Assembly (NCBI RefSeq): GCF_003171515.1
Contig: NC_089391.1
Location: 186,001-250,000, forward strand
Source of the DNA: Pyrenophora tritici-repentis
Lineage: Eukaryota > Ascomycota > Dothideomycetes > Pleosporales > Pleosporaceae
Direction of reading: 5' to 3'
DNA: 64,000 nt
Shown here piece by piece: positions 1-10,972 of the stretch (its first letter is position 1; each line of letters starts with the position of its first letter). A program made the position numbers and the translations under genes. The notes below the pieces were generated by a model that worked only from the letters and a program-made list of their open reading frames with translations, did no database searches and was not told the origin of the DNA.

Positions 1-1089
1 CTGACTGTTTCTTGGACTGCGGAACCACCATCAGTACCGCAAATATGGCTCGTTGCATATGCACTGGTAACGCTACATCCCCTAGTCGAACACTTGCGAG
101 TCGTCTTCTCTGGAAAGAACTCCGACCTGGTAGTTCAGCAATTGCACGCCACTGGCTTGTACCATCCCCATCCTAAGCCTTCCAATGTATCCGCTCCTCA
201 AGATGGTCACTTGCTCCTCCGAGGTACCTTCTGGCAGGGAGCTGCTTCCCCGTTTGGAGCTCGTCCTGTTTGGGCACCCGAACTCGATGCATCGAATAAG
301 CCAATCGCGAACTACCCAGCATTTCCATTCCACAATGCACTAGTTACCCAGTTCCCAGCAGTACCACGGCACACTTCGCATCCAGTGAGGAAACCTAAAC
401 CTCAGCCCGGGTCAGTCGTCTACAGCAGGTGGATACCACACCTCAAGGAGCATTTTACGTTGATCGCGCTTGACTACACTAACCTAGATCACCTTAGCCT
501 CTTCCACAACTGGCAAAACGACCCACGTGTAGCCGCTAGTTAGAACGAAACCGGAACTGTAGACGAACATCGCGAGTATCTCCGAAAGCTGCATGAGGAC
601 TCCCACGTACTCACCGTGTTCGGGGCGTTTAACGACGTTTTTTTTGCTTATATTGAAGTTTATTGGGCTATGGTATACACCCCGTGTCTTGTTTCTTGTA
701 ACTGTTGATACTAACAATAACTATAGGAGGACCACATAGGCGCTTATTACCAATCATCACCTTATGACCGTGGAAGGCACTCACTGGTCGGCGACATCAG
801 ATTCAGAGGCCCCTATCGAGTCTCCGCATGGTGGTCTAGTTTGGTACACTACCTGTTCCTTGACGAGCCACGCACGTGGAACCTAGTTGGAGAGCCAGCA
901 GCTACAAGCAGCACAGTACTAGCATACGATTTTGCCCACGGGTTTCATGTCGAGAAGCTGCTAGATCTACCACACAAGCGCAGCGCACTAATGATTGTGA
1001 ATCGGGAGAAGTTCTTTACTCTAAGCCCGTTTGTCTGGGACGGCGAACAGAAGGTGCGGCCTAGTCTAGATCCAATAACGAAATTGTAG
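1..1089 (+). pseudogene. Siderophore N5-hydroxyornithine acyltransferase (SidF/SidL-like), 5' partial, one nonsense codon
   Basis: Acyltransferase of the GNAT/IucB-like siderophore family, which acylates N5-hydroxyornithine during hydroxamate siderophore synthesis. The frame is already open at base 1, so the start lies outside the window. Exon 1 ends at 672; a 54-bp intron (673-726, GTATAC to CTATAG, branch site CTAAC) separates it from exon 2 (727-1089). About 343 codons are visible. Family-like stretches are AWWSSLVHYLFLDEPRT, HSLVGD and LLDLPHKRSALM. An in-frame TAG at 541-543 interrupts NDPRVAAS*NETG, where the family, from memory, has tryptophan; TGG to TAG is CpA to TpA on the other strand, the RIP signature. 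Everything else reads cleanly, so inactivation looks recent. SidF (anhydromevalonyl) and SidL (acetyl) types cannot be told apart here. Its partner enzyme is the monooxygenase at 25633-27182. Confidence 0.8.
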
Positions 1090-1206
1090 CATAGCCTTTA
1101 GTCAAATCTTAGTAGACAGAAAGCCACCAAAACGTATAGTAAGCTACTAGAGTATTAGCTCTATTTATAATTCGCGACTTGCATTATTAAAGTTTAATGT
1201 AGTAAC

Positions 1207-1394
1207 TGTTGGTAGGCCTTGTACGATCGTACGGGTGAATAACAACAACGAGGTTCTTCTGGTGACTGGTATTGGTATTGATCTTCTACGAACATAGCTG
1301 CTACGAAGGTACACCTAAGCTCTGCGCAAGGTGGGCCGAAGTCGGGCCGAAGTGTCAAGCAGCCGACGTCTCTACCGATACTCAGGATCCGACA
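1207..1394 (-). repeat. Copia-1 LTR (3' LTR in element orientation)
   Basis: 188 bp, starts TGTTGGTAGG and ends GATCCGACA on the plus strand; differs from the copy at 6947-7134 at two positions. Confidence 0.93.
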
Positions 1395-1461
1395 CTGGAA
1401 GTCTTTTCTTTCTGGATAGCTAGTAACTCTGCTTGTATCGGTAGTGACAGTGTGTGTAGCA

Positions 1462-4400
1462 TCAAACATCAAAGCTTGTCGGCCTCTGCACCCATCCATC
1501 TACTCGGACTGTCAGCTTGTTGCCGTCAATAAAGCGTTCAAGAGCGCGGTTTGGCGATGCCTTCGTGAAGGCGTCAGCAGGATTATCGTCACCATTGATC
1601 CAGCGGATCTCAGTGATCTCGCGACGCTCATATGATTGACGCAGCGCCATGATGTCGATCATAAGACGCTTCTCCTTCGTTGTTCCAAGCTTAACGAGGC
1701 ACTCGTACAAGGAGTACGAGTCTGTACAGACAACCAAGGGAACCTCAGGTATTCTAAGTCGTTCTGTAACTATTCTTAAGGTAGTGGCAATAGCGATGCC
1801 TATGTCAAAGCCGTTGACCATGCCATAAATCTCAGAGGCTAGTACGCTCCTTGTGACGCGCTTACATTTTGTAGAGCTGTAGTGGATTATGTTGCCTTGG
1901 ATTGTGAAGGTGTTGGCGTCAATAGACTCGTTGACGAGCATGAGGACAAAGCCGAGCTGTGAGCTGAGGTCCTTGTTGTTGGCAAAGGAGCCGTCTACGA
2001 AGACCATCAACTTAGCCTCCGTGAGATTAACAGTGATGTAACGGAGGCCACGATCGAGGTTCTCTATCTGCCACTTCAGGCGCTTGTTGAGTGCCTTGAT
2101 GTCCTCATCTGATGGTTGCTGCGCCTGAGCGGCGACGGACAGATCGAATGACGCCTCTGGTTGGCATGTTGATGCGATGTACGCTCCGCGGGCGCGCTGC
2201 TCTGTGTACTGTTGCGCGCGGTCGGGTGCCCTAACGTCCACAAGTTTGATCTTTCCTCCTTGTCCTTTCTGCCTAAGGTTCAGAATTGGTTTGCTAGCGT
2301 CGATCGTGAGTGTACATCCATTAAAATCCAATTGAATTTCTGGTGTAAGGACAGACTTTGGTTTCGATCTAAACTCTGCCTTCTGGATCTTTTTCTCTTC
2401 AAGTAACGAGAACGCGGGTGTCCCAAGCATGAGAGTGTCATCTGTTTGCATGCCAACGATGCCGAAGATGCTGGTGTCGCTGTTTGTGATTAACAGGCAT
2501 GGGTCGTACGTAGATGTTGCCATGTCCAGTTCCTTGCAATGGTGCCCATGATAGGTTGTCCACCAGTGGACTCCTGCCTCTGCGATTCCATACAGTGGCT
2601 TGATCACATGGAGTAGCGTGCCCCTCGGATATCGTGGTACCAGCTCAGTAGGAAGATGTGCGAGTATCGTCCTCTTCAGGGTTGTCTGCGCCTGGGGATA
2701 CGCCTGCGTGATATCACGGAGCTCTATGTTCATTCCGCGTTGTACCATCTCGGGCGCCAGCGACATGATCAGGCGCTGGCTGCATCGCTGGATGGTTGGA
2801 GATTGCGTCAGGATAGCCTCTTTGCCGTGGTCCTGGTAGCCTTGGATAACCAGGCGGGATTTCTCATAGGGCTTGGTTGTCTTTCCCTTGACCTCACGTA
2901 CTAGGCGTGACTTGAAGATCCGGATCTTGCTGTGTAGCCTCTCGTCGTATTGCTCAAACTTGAAGACTCCACGACCTACGAGGTCGCTGATCTCTTGGTC
3001 ATCAGATGCTTCAAAGGGTGCGCCTGATGTTGTGATAACTCCATCGTTACGTAGCTTGATAGCTAGCTCAAGATCGACCTGCTCCTTCTTGGTGATGTAC
3101 GCGTGCCCCTTCCGCTTGTTCTTTGATCCTGGAGGGCGGCCTCTCTTGCGTGGTTGCACTGCCGGTGGTACTGCTACCGGCTCATGCGACTCATTCAGCG
3201 CGTGTGGCGCATCGGGGTCGCTCCAAAGATGGTCCGGTCTGTAGTATGGCTTGACGACAGTAGATCTGAATGTTGTTGGACCATTGACCATATCGACAGT
3301 AACGTTGTGGCCGTCTATACTGGCGATCTTGTACGGGCCATTCCAGCCATCACTCTCTCTCCATACTAAGACTTCACTCTGGAGTGGGAGTGCTAGCATG
3401 TCTGCAGTGGCTGGTCCATTGCGGGCGTTCAATGCGTCTGCAACTTGGCGCTCTGCAGTAAGCTTGCGCAGGGCTTTCGTCGCCTTTTGGATAGCCTCGC
3501 TGCGCCTAACCATTGAAGGTGCCGGCGGCGACTCTGTAGTCATTCGTGGGTATGCTCCAAAGACTAGTAGAGTCGGGACTAGACCATCGGGTCCAGCGGT
3601 GTCATTGACAGCTTTCACGGCCATTTGAAGGATCGCTTCATCGGACATATCGTCTTGGAGCTCGTCATGGAGTATATCCCATGCTCGGCGAAGTGGTGCG
3701 TGGTATCTCTCAGTCTTGCCCACCGACCAGTGAGCCTCTGTAGGCACCTGCTTGCATGTAACTCCCATGATCTTTGCCTCAGCACGGAACTCTGCGCTTG
3801 CAAAGTTGGTGCCTGCATCATGTGTGATGATGTCTGGTGGTCCTTGATACGTGTCGATCCATAGCATCCGCAGTGCCTGCCATGTCTCCTTAGCTGAGAT
3901 AGCGCTGAGGAATTTTGCGCCTTGGAAAGCAGTTGAAGAATCAACCACATGTAATACTGGCTTGCCGCTGAGATACATCACATCCACCAGGATCTCATAG
4001 TTGAAGTGGTGATCATCCTTCAGAGTGAATTTGAATCGGCGCGGCGCGGAGCTGTGGAGCTGGCAGTGGTGGCAGAATTTAGTGACCTCCTCTAGGGTTC
4101 TCTCTTCAAAGTCGTTATGGCCAGCGTCCTTTAAGAGTTTAACTAGTCGCGTGACAGCTGGGTGTCCAAACCGGCGATGGAGCCGTCTCAGCTCTGTCTC
4201 AGTGAGAAACACCGTTGCTCTCTCTCTCTTGTTGAGATGGAACCATGGGTGTCCCCATTTGCGTAGAACAGGGATGCGTATCTTGTCCTGAACAAGCTCA
4301 TCTGTAGTGTTATTGAAGTAGACTTTTAAGCGGTCCATATCTGCAAGGCACAGCAAGAACGGTGTAGGCGCCTCGAGCACTTCGAAGTTGATCTTCCCAA

Positions 4401-6714
4401 TCTCTGTAGAGACCTGCACTGTTCCAATAGACGCTGTAGCCTCGCCTTTTCCGAATTTGATAGATGCTTTCCCAGCTGTAGATGTGTCTATCTTGACTGT
4501 TGGATCTTCTCGTGTGAGTGCAAGGTACTGCTCTTTGCCAACTGTAGATACGTTGGCAGCGCCTGTATCCGGGAGGATACCTTGGTACAGAGATCGTGTA
4601 TAGCGGTCCTCGAGCAGAAACTGCGACGCTGGTGCTGACGGCGCGCCTCGACTGTATATGTCGTCGCCAGAAATGTGATGCAAGAACGCCTGGTCTGCAA
4701 GGCATTGCTCCTTGAAGAACTGCTGCTCAAAGTATTGTTGGTCGCCAGTGCCGTCGTCATTGTCGTCATCCTCGCAGTCTTCCTCCTCTTTCCAGCCTCT
4801 CTGGTTATACTGGCTGGTGTGCTCAATTCCTTCGTACTCTGCAAGGTGTACTGAGAAGTCCTTGGGTGGTGGCGCACCTGTAAAATACAGCATAGAGAAG
4901 AACTGCGCACGGGCAGTCTTGCGCTCTTCGTCTGTGTGGTTTGTGGACCAGCATCCTTCCTTCTGGCAGACAAAGCACTTCTTCTTCCAGCGTGGCTTAA
5001 ATCCACGGCTACTGTCAAAGCTTTGTTCGCCTTTTTGAAATGCGCCTCTAGTTCCGCCTCGGGACCCACCTCGGTTTCTTCCATTGCTGTTGTACCGGCG
5101 GTCTAAGTAGTACTGGTTATCTTGGTCTACCTCTGTGAAGTTGACAGAGGTAGTCATAGCGAGTGAGTTTTCAATCGAAGATCGTAGATCTCCAAATAGG
5201 ACCTCACATTCTAGAGACGGCCTGTAGAGCGCCATTGCGAACTCTTTAACGCCTCGACATGCTGTGATTACTGTGGTCCGGAGCGCATATTCTCCCATAT
5301 ACTGCTGCCCAAGCGCCCTCTGGCATAACTGGAGTTTATCTAGCATAATGTCAAGGACCTCATGGAGTGTCTTGTCAGGATTCTCCCTATGGACTTTAGC
5401 AAAGGATGTCGTCGTCCAGTCTGCATAGTAGTGACTGTGGTTGACGTCCGTGTCGAAGTGGTTCTTGAGCTTCGTGTATACAGTCAAGAATGTATCTGTC
5501 CGCTGATCAACGAAGTGGAGGTAGTAGTCTTGCGCACGGCCTTCCAGGATCCGTGGAAAGACTGCATGGAATTGGTCTGGCTGGATGTCTGCGTGATAGC
5601 AGATGCTGTAGAAGATCTTCAATTTGTCGTCTAGGAGGTCGTACGGCTTCCCTGTGTATTTCTTCTCACGATCCCACATCTTTGTAAAGACATTGATTGT
5701 CTTTGGATCTAGTTTCCCATTATTAAACTCGATTGGGGGAACTGCCTTGTATGGGTCTGTATCCCCTGAAGGTATAATTGGAGGGACGCTCGGTCCCTTT
5801 GGGCGTTGTGGGTATGCTGGCGTGTATTCGCGGAATCTGTCAAAGTTGTTGTACGTTAAGCGAGGTTGATGACTTTGCTGTCGCTGGTCCGCCTGGTGTC
5901 GCCCGTCTGCCTGTGGTGTCCGTTCAATTGTCTCTACAAGCGGATCTGCTAGTTGTTGGCTGACCTGGGTACGGGTGCGGTTCTCGTCTTGGACATCGGT
6001 TTGTTGATCCTCTGCGTCTTGGTCTCTTGCCCTTACAGAGGTTTGGCTCTGCGCTCGACTCGCTGTTCCTACGTTTGTAGGTTGTGCCGATCCCGTAGTG
6101 TGTCGTCCTAGTAGCCTCCGCTGTTGCAGCATATACGCTGCTGACCGCTCGTCAAAGGCAGTAGATTGGAACTGATCGTCCGGCCACTTCGGACAATCCT
6201 CCTTGCGCAGCAGCTTAGCTACAGCTTCGCTTGGTGGCATGTTAACACGGCCAGTGTACACACCCTTAAAGCGGAGGATCCGCTTTAGTTCCTTAGTATA
6301 CGTTGCATGCGCGCGCATAAACATAGCTTCAGTCCAGCCTTCAAAGTCCTGACAGAACTCACCAAAGAGCTCTGCGTCTGCTGTCGGCCGGTCTGTGTAG
6401 TCTGCGATCGCACGCGCAATGTACGTTGTTGCTGCAGTTTCGTCTACCTCGTCGTCTGGGGCTTCGATCTCATCGTCCCAGATCTTTGGGTCAATGTGAC
6501 GCCACTCTCTTGCCTTTAGGTTTGTGGTCCCTAGCAACTCCTCTCGTGTGAGTGTACAGCCTCCATTACTGCTTGCCGTTTCGCTCGCCATTTGTTGTTG
6601 ACGCGTGTCGTGCTGGCTATGTTCGCCAGGGATACGTCGGTTGTCGTAGATTGTTGACGTGTGCCTTGCTGGCTGCGTTCGCCAGGGATACGTCGGTAGT
6701 CGTGGGTTGTACAC
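1462..6714 (-). CDS. Copia-1 gag-pol polyprotein
   Basis: A single uninterrupted frame of 1750 codons. Order of parts: gag with a low-complexity Q/R-rich region (about 200-300) and a CCHC-like knuckle starting CFVCQKEGCWSTNH (about 577); aspartic protease LPDTGAANV (about 713); integrase zinc site from RRFGHP to CHHCQ and core residues around VDVMYL, HDAGTNF and GKTERYH (about 850-1020); reverse transcriptase with TQAYPQAQ and LYGIAEAGVHWW (about 1340-1450); RNase H with VFVDGSF and NPADAFTK. The RT active-site box reads MQTDDTLML, so QTDD stands where YVDD is usual. The first 41 residues come from a local duplication of about 60 bp (6599-6710) and the true start may be the internal Met at 6591 (MASETASS). 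No stop or frameshift, so it could be autonomous. Confidence 0.92.
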   Translation of the reverse strand: MYNPRLPTYPWRTQPARHTSTIYDNRRIPGEHSQHDTRQQQMASETASSNGGCTLTREELLGTTNLKAREWRHIDPKIWDDEIEAPDDEVDETAATTYIARAIADYTDRPTADAELFGEFCQDFEGWTEAMFMRAHATYTKELKRILRFKGVYTGRVNMPPSEAVAKLLRKEDCPKWPDDQFQSTAFDERSAAYMLQQRRLLGRHTTGSAQPTNVGTASRAQSQTSVRARDQDAEDQQTDVQDENRTRTQVSQQLADPLVETIERTPQADGRHQADQRQQSHQPRLTYNNFDRFREYTPAYPQRPKGPSVPPIIPSGDTDPYKAVPPIEFNNGKLDPKTINVFTKMWDREKKYTGKPYDLLDDKLKIFYSICYHADIQPDQFHAVFPRILEGRAQDYYLHFVDQRTDTFLTVYTKLKNHFDTDVNHSHYYADWTTTSFAKVHRENPDKTLHEVLDIMLDKLQLCQRALGQQYMGEYALRTTVITACRGVKEFAMALYRPSLECEVLFGDLRSSIENSLAMTTSVNFTEVDQDNQYYLDRRYNSNGRNRGGSRGGTRGAFQKGEQSFDSSRGFKPRWKKKCFVCQKEGCWSTNHTDEERKTARAQFFSMLYFTGAPPPKDFSVHLAEYEGIEHTSQYNQRGWKEEEDCEDDDNDDGTGDQQYFEQQFFKEQCLADQAFLHHISGDDIYSRGAPSAPASQFLLEDRYTRSLYQGILPDTGAANVSTVGKEQYLALTREDPTVKIDTSTAGKASIKFGKGEATASIGTVQVSTEIGKINFEVLEAPTPFLLCLADMDRLKVYFNNTTDELVQDKIRIPVLRKWGHPWFHLNKRERATVFLTETELRRLHRRFGHPAVTRLVKLLKDAGHNDFEERTLEEVTKFCHHCQLHSSAPRRFKFTLKDDHHFNYEILVDVMYLSGKPVLHVVDSSTAFQGAKFLSAISAKETWQALRMLWIDTYQGPPDIITHDAGTNFASAEFRAEAKIMGVTCKQVPTEAHWSVGKTERYHAPLRRAWDILHDELQDDMSDEAILQMAVKAVNDTAGPDGLVPTLLVFGAYPRMTTESPPAPSMVRRSEAIQKATKALRKLTAERQVADALNARNGPATADMLALPLQSEVLVWRESDGWNGPYKIASIDGHNVTVDMVNGPTTFRSTVVKPYYRPDHLWSDPDAPHALNESHEPVAVPPAVQPRKRGRPPGSKNKRKGHAYITKKEQVDLELAIKLRNDGVITTSGAPFEASDDQEISDLVGRGVFKFEQYDERLHSKIRIFKSRLVREVKGKTTKPYEKSRLVIQGYQDHGKEAILTQSPTIQRCSQRLIMSLAPEMVQRGMNIELRDITQAYPQAQTTLKRTILAHLPTELVPRYPRGTLLHVIKPLYGIAEAGVHWWTTYHGHHCKELDMATSTYDPCLLITNSDTSIFGIVGMQTDDTLMLGTPAFSLLEEKKIQKAEFRSKPKSVLTPEIQLDFNGCTLTIDASKPILNLRQKGQGGKIKLVDVRAPDRAQQYTEQRARGAYIASTCQPEASFDLSVAAQAQQPSDEDIKALNKRLKWQIENLDRGLRYITVNLTEAKLMVFVDGSFANNKDLSSQLGFVLMLVNESIDANTFTIQGNIIHYSSTKCKRVTRSVLASEIYGMVNGFDIGIAIATTLRIVTERLRIPEVPLVVCTDSYSLYECLVKLGTTKEKRLMIDIMALRQSYERREITEIRWINGDDNPADAFTKASPNRALERFIDGNKLTVRVDGWVQRPTSFDV

Positions 6715-6946
6715 GGGTCAAGCGGCGACCAGATAGGGGTCGGTGCGTGTATAGACTGCGTCTGGGAACGCTCTGATACGGCTGGAACGGTCGGTCTCAA
6801 GCCGGATGAGACGCCTGATACAGCTAACAGTGAACTTAGCACAGATAACTCCGCCGCTGATATAGGCGATCTAGGGAACGCGCGGGGTTATAGGATCTGT
6901 CTCTTCTAACCTAACTGTCTGTGACTGCCATGCAATCACTGATCAG

Positions 6947-7134
6947 TGTTGGTAGGCCTTGTACGATCGTACGGGTGAATAACAACAACGAGGTTCTTCT
7001 GGTGACTGGTATTGGTATTGATCTTCTACGAACATAGCTGCTACGAAGGTACACCTAAGCTCTGCGCAAGGTGGGCCGAAGTCGGGCCGAAGTGTCAAGC
7101 AGCTGACGTCTCTACCGATACTCACGATCCGACA
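6947..7134 (-). repeat. Copia-1 LTR (5' LTR in element orientation)
   Basis: 188 bp; same boundaries TGTTGG and CGACA as the copy at 1207-1394, two differences. Confidence 0.93.
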
Positions 7135-7970
7135 ACTGCGGTTATAAGGATAGATAGGCTTGCAGTTTGTAAAATGCGTACAAATGTATCACGACAGCAA
7201 GTGGATATGTCGTATTAGACGCATCTGGGCGCGTCCCGGACGAGTTCGGAACGCGGTGTCTAAGCGAGCCTGTAACGGAGACATTCACGCATGTAGAGGC
7301 CTACCCAGTTCCCCGGCTACCAACCGGCTGCGTCGGAAGCTTGCAAGTAGGAGCAGGGGTGATATTCAATGCACCTAGAGTCTTCTTCAAGGGATCTGCT
7401 TCCGTACATCACATTCGTGCCTCAACCATACAGCCGGGTGCAGCCGTAATGCAGCCGTAATGCAGCCAAGCAACTGCCCCCTGAGCCACCCCACGGTAGT
7501 CTCCATCCTGTGCCTTGATGCAGGCTGTGTCAATAGATGCCTCGTAGTTCATTCCACAAAGGTAGCTAGGTTACTCAACAAGATGTAACGTCTATCCCGG
7601 TATGACGATAATCCCAGTGTGCAGAAATACCCAGTTAAATCGCTTTCGGCACGCAAGGTTTTTCGGCACAGAGATAGATGTTACTCTCGTGTCTTCTCAT
7701 ATGGAACCAAGCCTGGCTACTTCGCCATGGCTTTTGATTGCTGCTCACAGAATCAGTGCCGTGTGCAAGGATCACATTTGTGCGGATTGTGCGGATTGTG
7801 CGGATGTAAATCGGCCCCTCTACGTAGATCTTTCATTGCAATGCGTGTCTAGGGGCAGCATTCTTAAGGCTGACCAAGCCCGAAGCAATACACAATGCAA
7901 AACCAAAAGATGAGGCACTTGTTCTACTTTTGTTCACTGATAGTGCAGCCTTTTTAGACTGGTTATCGTT
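7135..7970 (+). promoter_or_regulatory. Upstream region of TF-A, duplicated at 53.2-54.0 kb
   Basis: No gene seen. From about 7173 to the first exon of TF-A the sequence is recognisably the same as 53159-53976, with many transitions between the two copies. It contains a small TA-flanked inverted-repeat element (7595-7674). The conservation of the whole upstream block up to the start codon marks it as the promoter region of the regulator that follows. Confidence 0.6.
7595..7674. mobile_element. MITE-like inverted-repeat element in the TF-A promoter
   Basis: About 80 bp flanked by TA, with degenerate ends related to TCCCTGTGTGCCGAAA and its complement. A fuller copy with a double inverted repeat sits at 53550-53693 in the duplicated promoter. 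The TA flank suggests a Tc1/mariner-type origin. Confidence 0.5.
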
Positions 7971-10556
7971 ATGAGCTCCCAAGCAGATACTTCTCGTCTA
8001 AAGCTCACACGCAGGAGAGGCGCATGTCAGGAATGTCGCTCAAAGAAGATCCGATGTGCGCTATACTGCCTTAAATTTAGGAAACATATGCTAATACTGT
8101 TGGAACAGGTGATGGGGCTAGTCCGTGTCACAGCTGTGAAGTAAAAAAAAACCATAATACATTATTATGGAAACCTGACCTTTACTTAGAAGGCCTTGAC
8201 TCCTTGTATATACCTGCATACACGGCGCTCTCAGGTATCGCAAGGAGGATCAATCAATTCGAATTCGCCTAGTTACAGCGACACCTTCCAGAACGTTACT
8301 TCGCCCTTACCCACAATGGAGGGCCTAGTGACGCCAGCTTCTCTAGACTTGTTCGACTTTGTTTATGAGAATCCCATACAGCAAATGAGGAGTCCCGGAA
8401 TTAATCGTGAAGATGATCTATCACGAGTAGTTGCGCATGGGACACCTCGTTATTTCGATGCTAGCCTCTTTGGTGAATCGCATCTAGCCACTAGATCTGG
8501 AGAAGGTGCGTTTTAACTTGAAACTCTTGTTTTTCGTTTCGTTTCAGCAACTATACTTCTATCTGCTGATCGGGTTATACTTTACCACTAATTTACTGTT
8601 GGCGAGCTAACACTTACATAGAACCAGGCAGCTGCATGCAGAATAGTATTTTAACGAGGCAGATATTACAGTCGGCTCCTGGAAGTGACGACAATCCAAG
8701 TGCCTTCGAGAATAGCTTGAACCTAGCTGCTCGTCGAAATAGTGAAGTTGATTCACACAATGTAACAAGGAATGCTTCGCAACAGGGCCCACTCCCCTTT
8801 TCCCTTCCAGCTCTGGGTTGGCAAGTCTTTCTAGAACCTCTACAGGTCAGTACTTCTTTTCTGCATACAAATCCATAGTAATACAAATCTAGGAAGAAGA
8901 CTACTCCAATTTCTAGAGTATGCGACATAACTGCTGCTATCTATGCGTCAAAACTAGGGAACTCTACAAAGCAAGCTGCGATGAGAGCGATTAAGACTCT
9001 ACTTTCTTCTGACTGTCAATTATGTCCTCCTTCTTTCTGGAAAAGTGGTGTTGATGGGAAACAACCCTCATCCCTGGACATGGCGAGCCCGAAAATAGAT
9101 GCATGGATTCATAGTACGTCTATTATCGTATACTAGGGTAGTGTGCTAACTAGGCGAAGAAGCTTTTCAAGAACCAGGAGGGTAAGTAAGTTAGTGCACA
9201 TTTTATCTCTGCATCTATCTAATCTAAAGCTAGCTTAAACACTTTCATAAAAGCCCAACATGTTATACAGATACACAGGGTAGTTCTCGACCCCCAAAAA
9301 CGATCGGTCCAGCCTACCGAGTTATCCTTGTTACTAGTTACAATTACATGGGGAGCTCTACTCGACACAGAGTTCAACAGCCCTGTCAAGGCTGATCTAG
9401 CAGATGCTGTTGAAGATATGAAAAAACTTATATTCAGACACGTTGACAGTATAAATAAGTTCCTGGTAAGGGTTAGCAACAGACACTATCTATGCTTTTA
9501 CTAAGATTACTTCAGGCGCTTGTTGCTATGGTGAGTACATAATTTAGGTGGATAAGATGGGTTACTAACGCGTCTAGCTTTGTCTTGCTGAAAAGATGAA
9601 CCAAAAAGAAATACATGCGCTGATTCTAGGATGTGCTGGAACCGCAAGTTCATTGAAACTCCAGATGAGATCTGTAGTGCATGCCACTTGCCTTAGTGAA
9701 GAGCAGGCTGCGCAGGTTGGGCAAGCTATGCGGGTACTCTATTGTATTGACAAGTCCTATGCGTTGAGGTGGCAAACTCTTCCAGTAAGTATACTGCTGT
9801 TAATACATAAGCCTAGATCTGACCGGACTAATTCAAATAGCTCGTTGACAAAGAAGCACTTCCTGTGTTAGATACACAAAACAATCTAACCCTTAGAAAC
9901 GATACCGCGGTATCGGTTGAGCTCTTGCATGCTCGAATGCAATATGCGCATCTTTGTCTGCATACAGCAGAGTTGCGCAAAGCTGTCGACGAGAATATGT
10001 CTGGTTCCTTTATAGGAAGAACTAGAGAGCTAGCAGAAGCATTGGATAATTGGCACGAATCAATCGTAGGGAATCCGTTCATGCCGTCGTTAGAGGAAAG
10101 CACAGCAAGACGCGTTAAGCATCAAGCATTCTGTCTTTACCATGAGGCATTGCTTCACTTAGTGAGCATTTGCTCATTAAACCAGTATAATCCCTTTAAT
10201 CCGCCGCACCAAGAATGGGAAGCGATCCGTCGGCGATCTATCCGGGAGGTCGTACTTTCGTGCTCTACGATACTGTCTGATGATCTGCTTCAAGACCAGT
10301 AAGTATAGAACAACCTTATGATTGATTGCAGAAGCCCTCCTGACTATCGATTAGGAATTTCATGTTCACAAGTGTCTTTTCATTCTGCCTGCTTGCTCAG
10401 AACTCCTTACTAAATCAGAATACCGAGCTAAGAAGAGAAGATCAAGCGCTGCTTTGTATTGCTAGTGGGTTTTTTGCTCGGATGCGTCTCCTATACCCAC
10501 AAAGCTTCGTCTTCGAGGAAGTTTCTAGTCTTCTCTCTATAATCAACCACGAATGA
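7971..10556 (+). CDS. Zn2Cys6 fungal transcription factor, TF-A (671 aa, 11 exons)
   Basis: DNA-binding regulator with an N-terminal Zn2Cys6 cluster: Cys 19, 22, 29, 35, 38 and 45 give CX2CX6CX5CX2CX6C (CQECRSKKIRC then PCHSCEKALTPC). The middle of the protein carries a fungal_trans-like stretch (LYCIDKSYALRWQT). My exon model is 7971-8055, 8109-8140, 8190-8505, 8622-8845, 8897-9113, 9154-9181, 9234-9465, 9516-9530, 9578-9784, 9841-10298 and 10355-10556, 2016 nt in total, with GT-AG borders throughout. The first intron splits the third zinc cysteine codon. Ten intron positions match TF-B at 60336-62925, and exons 7, 8 and 9 have identical lengths (232, 15, 207 nt). The short exons (28 and 15 nt) need transcript support. 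Nearby siderophore-type genes make it a candidate pathway regulator, which is inference. Confidence 0.85.
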
Positions 10557-10720
10557 ATATGGGCCGGCAGCCGAGAAGAGACACTATTTTGATTGCTAGC
10601 TGGTAAGGTCAAGAGATATAAGATCTACACAGGTTTTGTAACATATTTAGTCAGAAATTGCTTCGTCGTGTTACGTAAGACCAATGATATGACCTACACC
10701 CAATTTCATGGCCCCAGTAT
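10557..10720 (+). other. 3' flank of TF-A
   Basis: AT-rich non-coding sequence between the TF-A stop codon and the LINE-1 tail; nothing else seen. Confidence 0.5.
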
Positions 10721-10972
10721 TGTTGGTTGGTTGGTTGGTATTCATTTTGCGTCTAGTTGATGGGGATTAAGTCCACCATCTCGCCTCCCGAAGGGCATGT
10801 ACGACGTGCTAAGCTATGGAATTACAGTGCGAACACACTACCTTAGAAAGCATTTCTTGCCTGCGCGGGTATTGCTACCATTTCAGAACTACAGCCCCCC
10901 TTCCAGCTGGGGAGACTGAGCTATGTATGTACATTAAGGAGATTTCCTTGCATTTTGAGGCCTCTATGTGCC

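Larger units (their letters stand above)
1207..7134 (-). mobile_element. Copia-1, full-length Ty1/Copia LTR retrotransposon
   Basis: Two 188-bp direct repeats beginning TGTTGG and ending CGACA enclose one long gag-pol frame on the minus strand. I count two differences between the LTRs (at 1363/7103 and 1385/7125 by alignment), so the insertion is young. The purine tract expected before the 3' LTR is present on the minus strand next to 1395. The 5-bp flanks (gtaac on the left, actgc on the right) do not match, so no target duplication is seen; the left flank is the acyltransferase 3' region and the right flank is the TF-A promoter region. Solo relatives of this LTR lie at 27554-27764, 39781-39964 and 58946-59142. 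Confidence 0.93.

Noticed and set aside
4488..5084. 198-codon minus-strand frame inside Copia-1
   Set aside because: It overlaps the gag-pol frame in another phase; the gag-pol frame carries all the family motifs.
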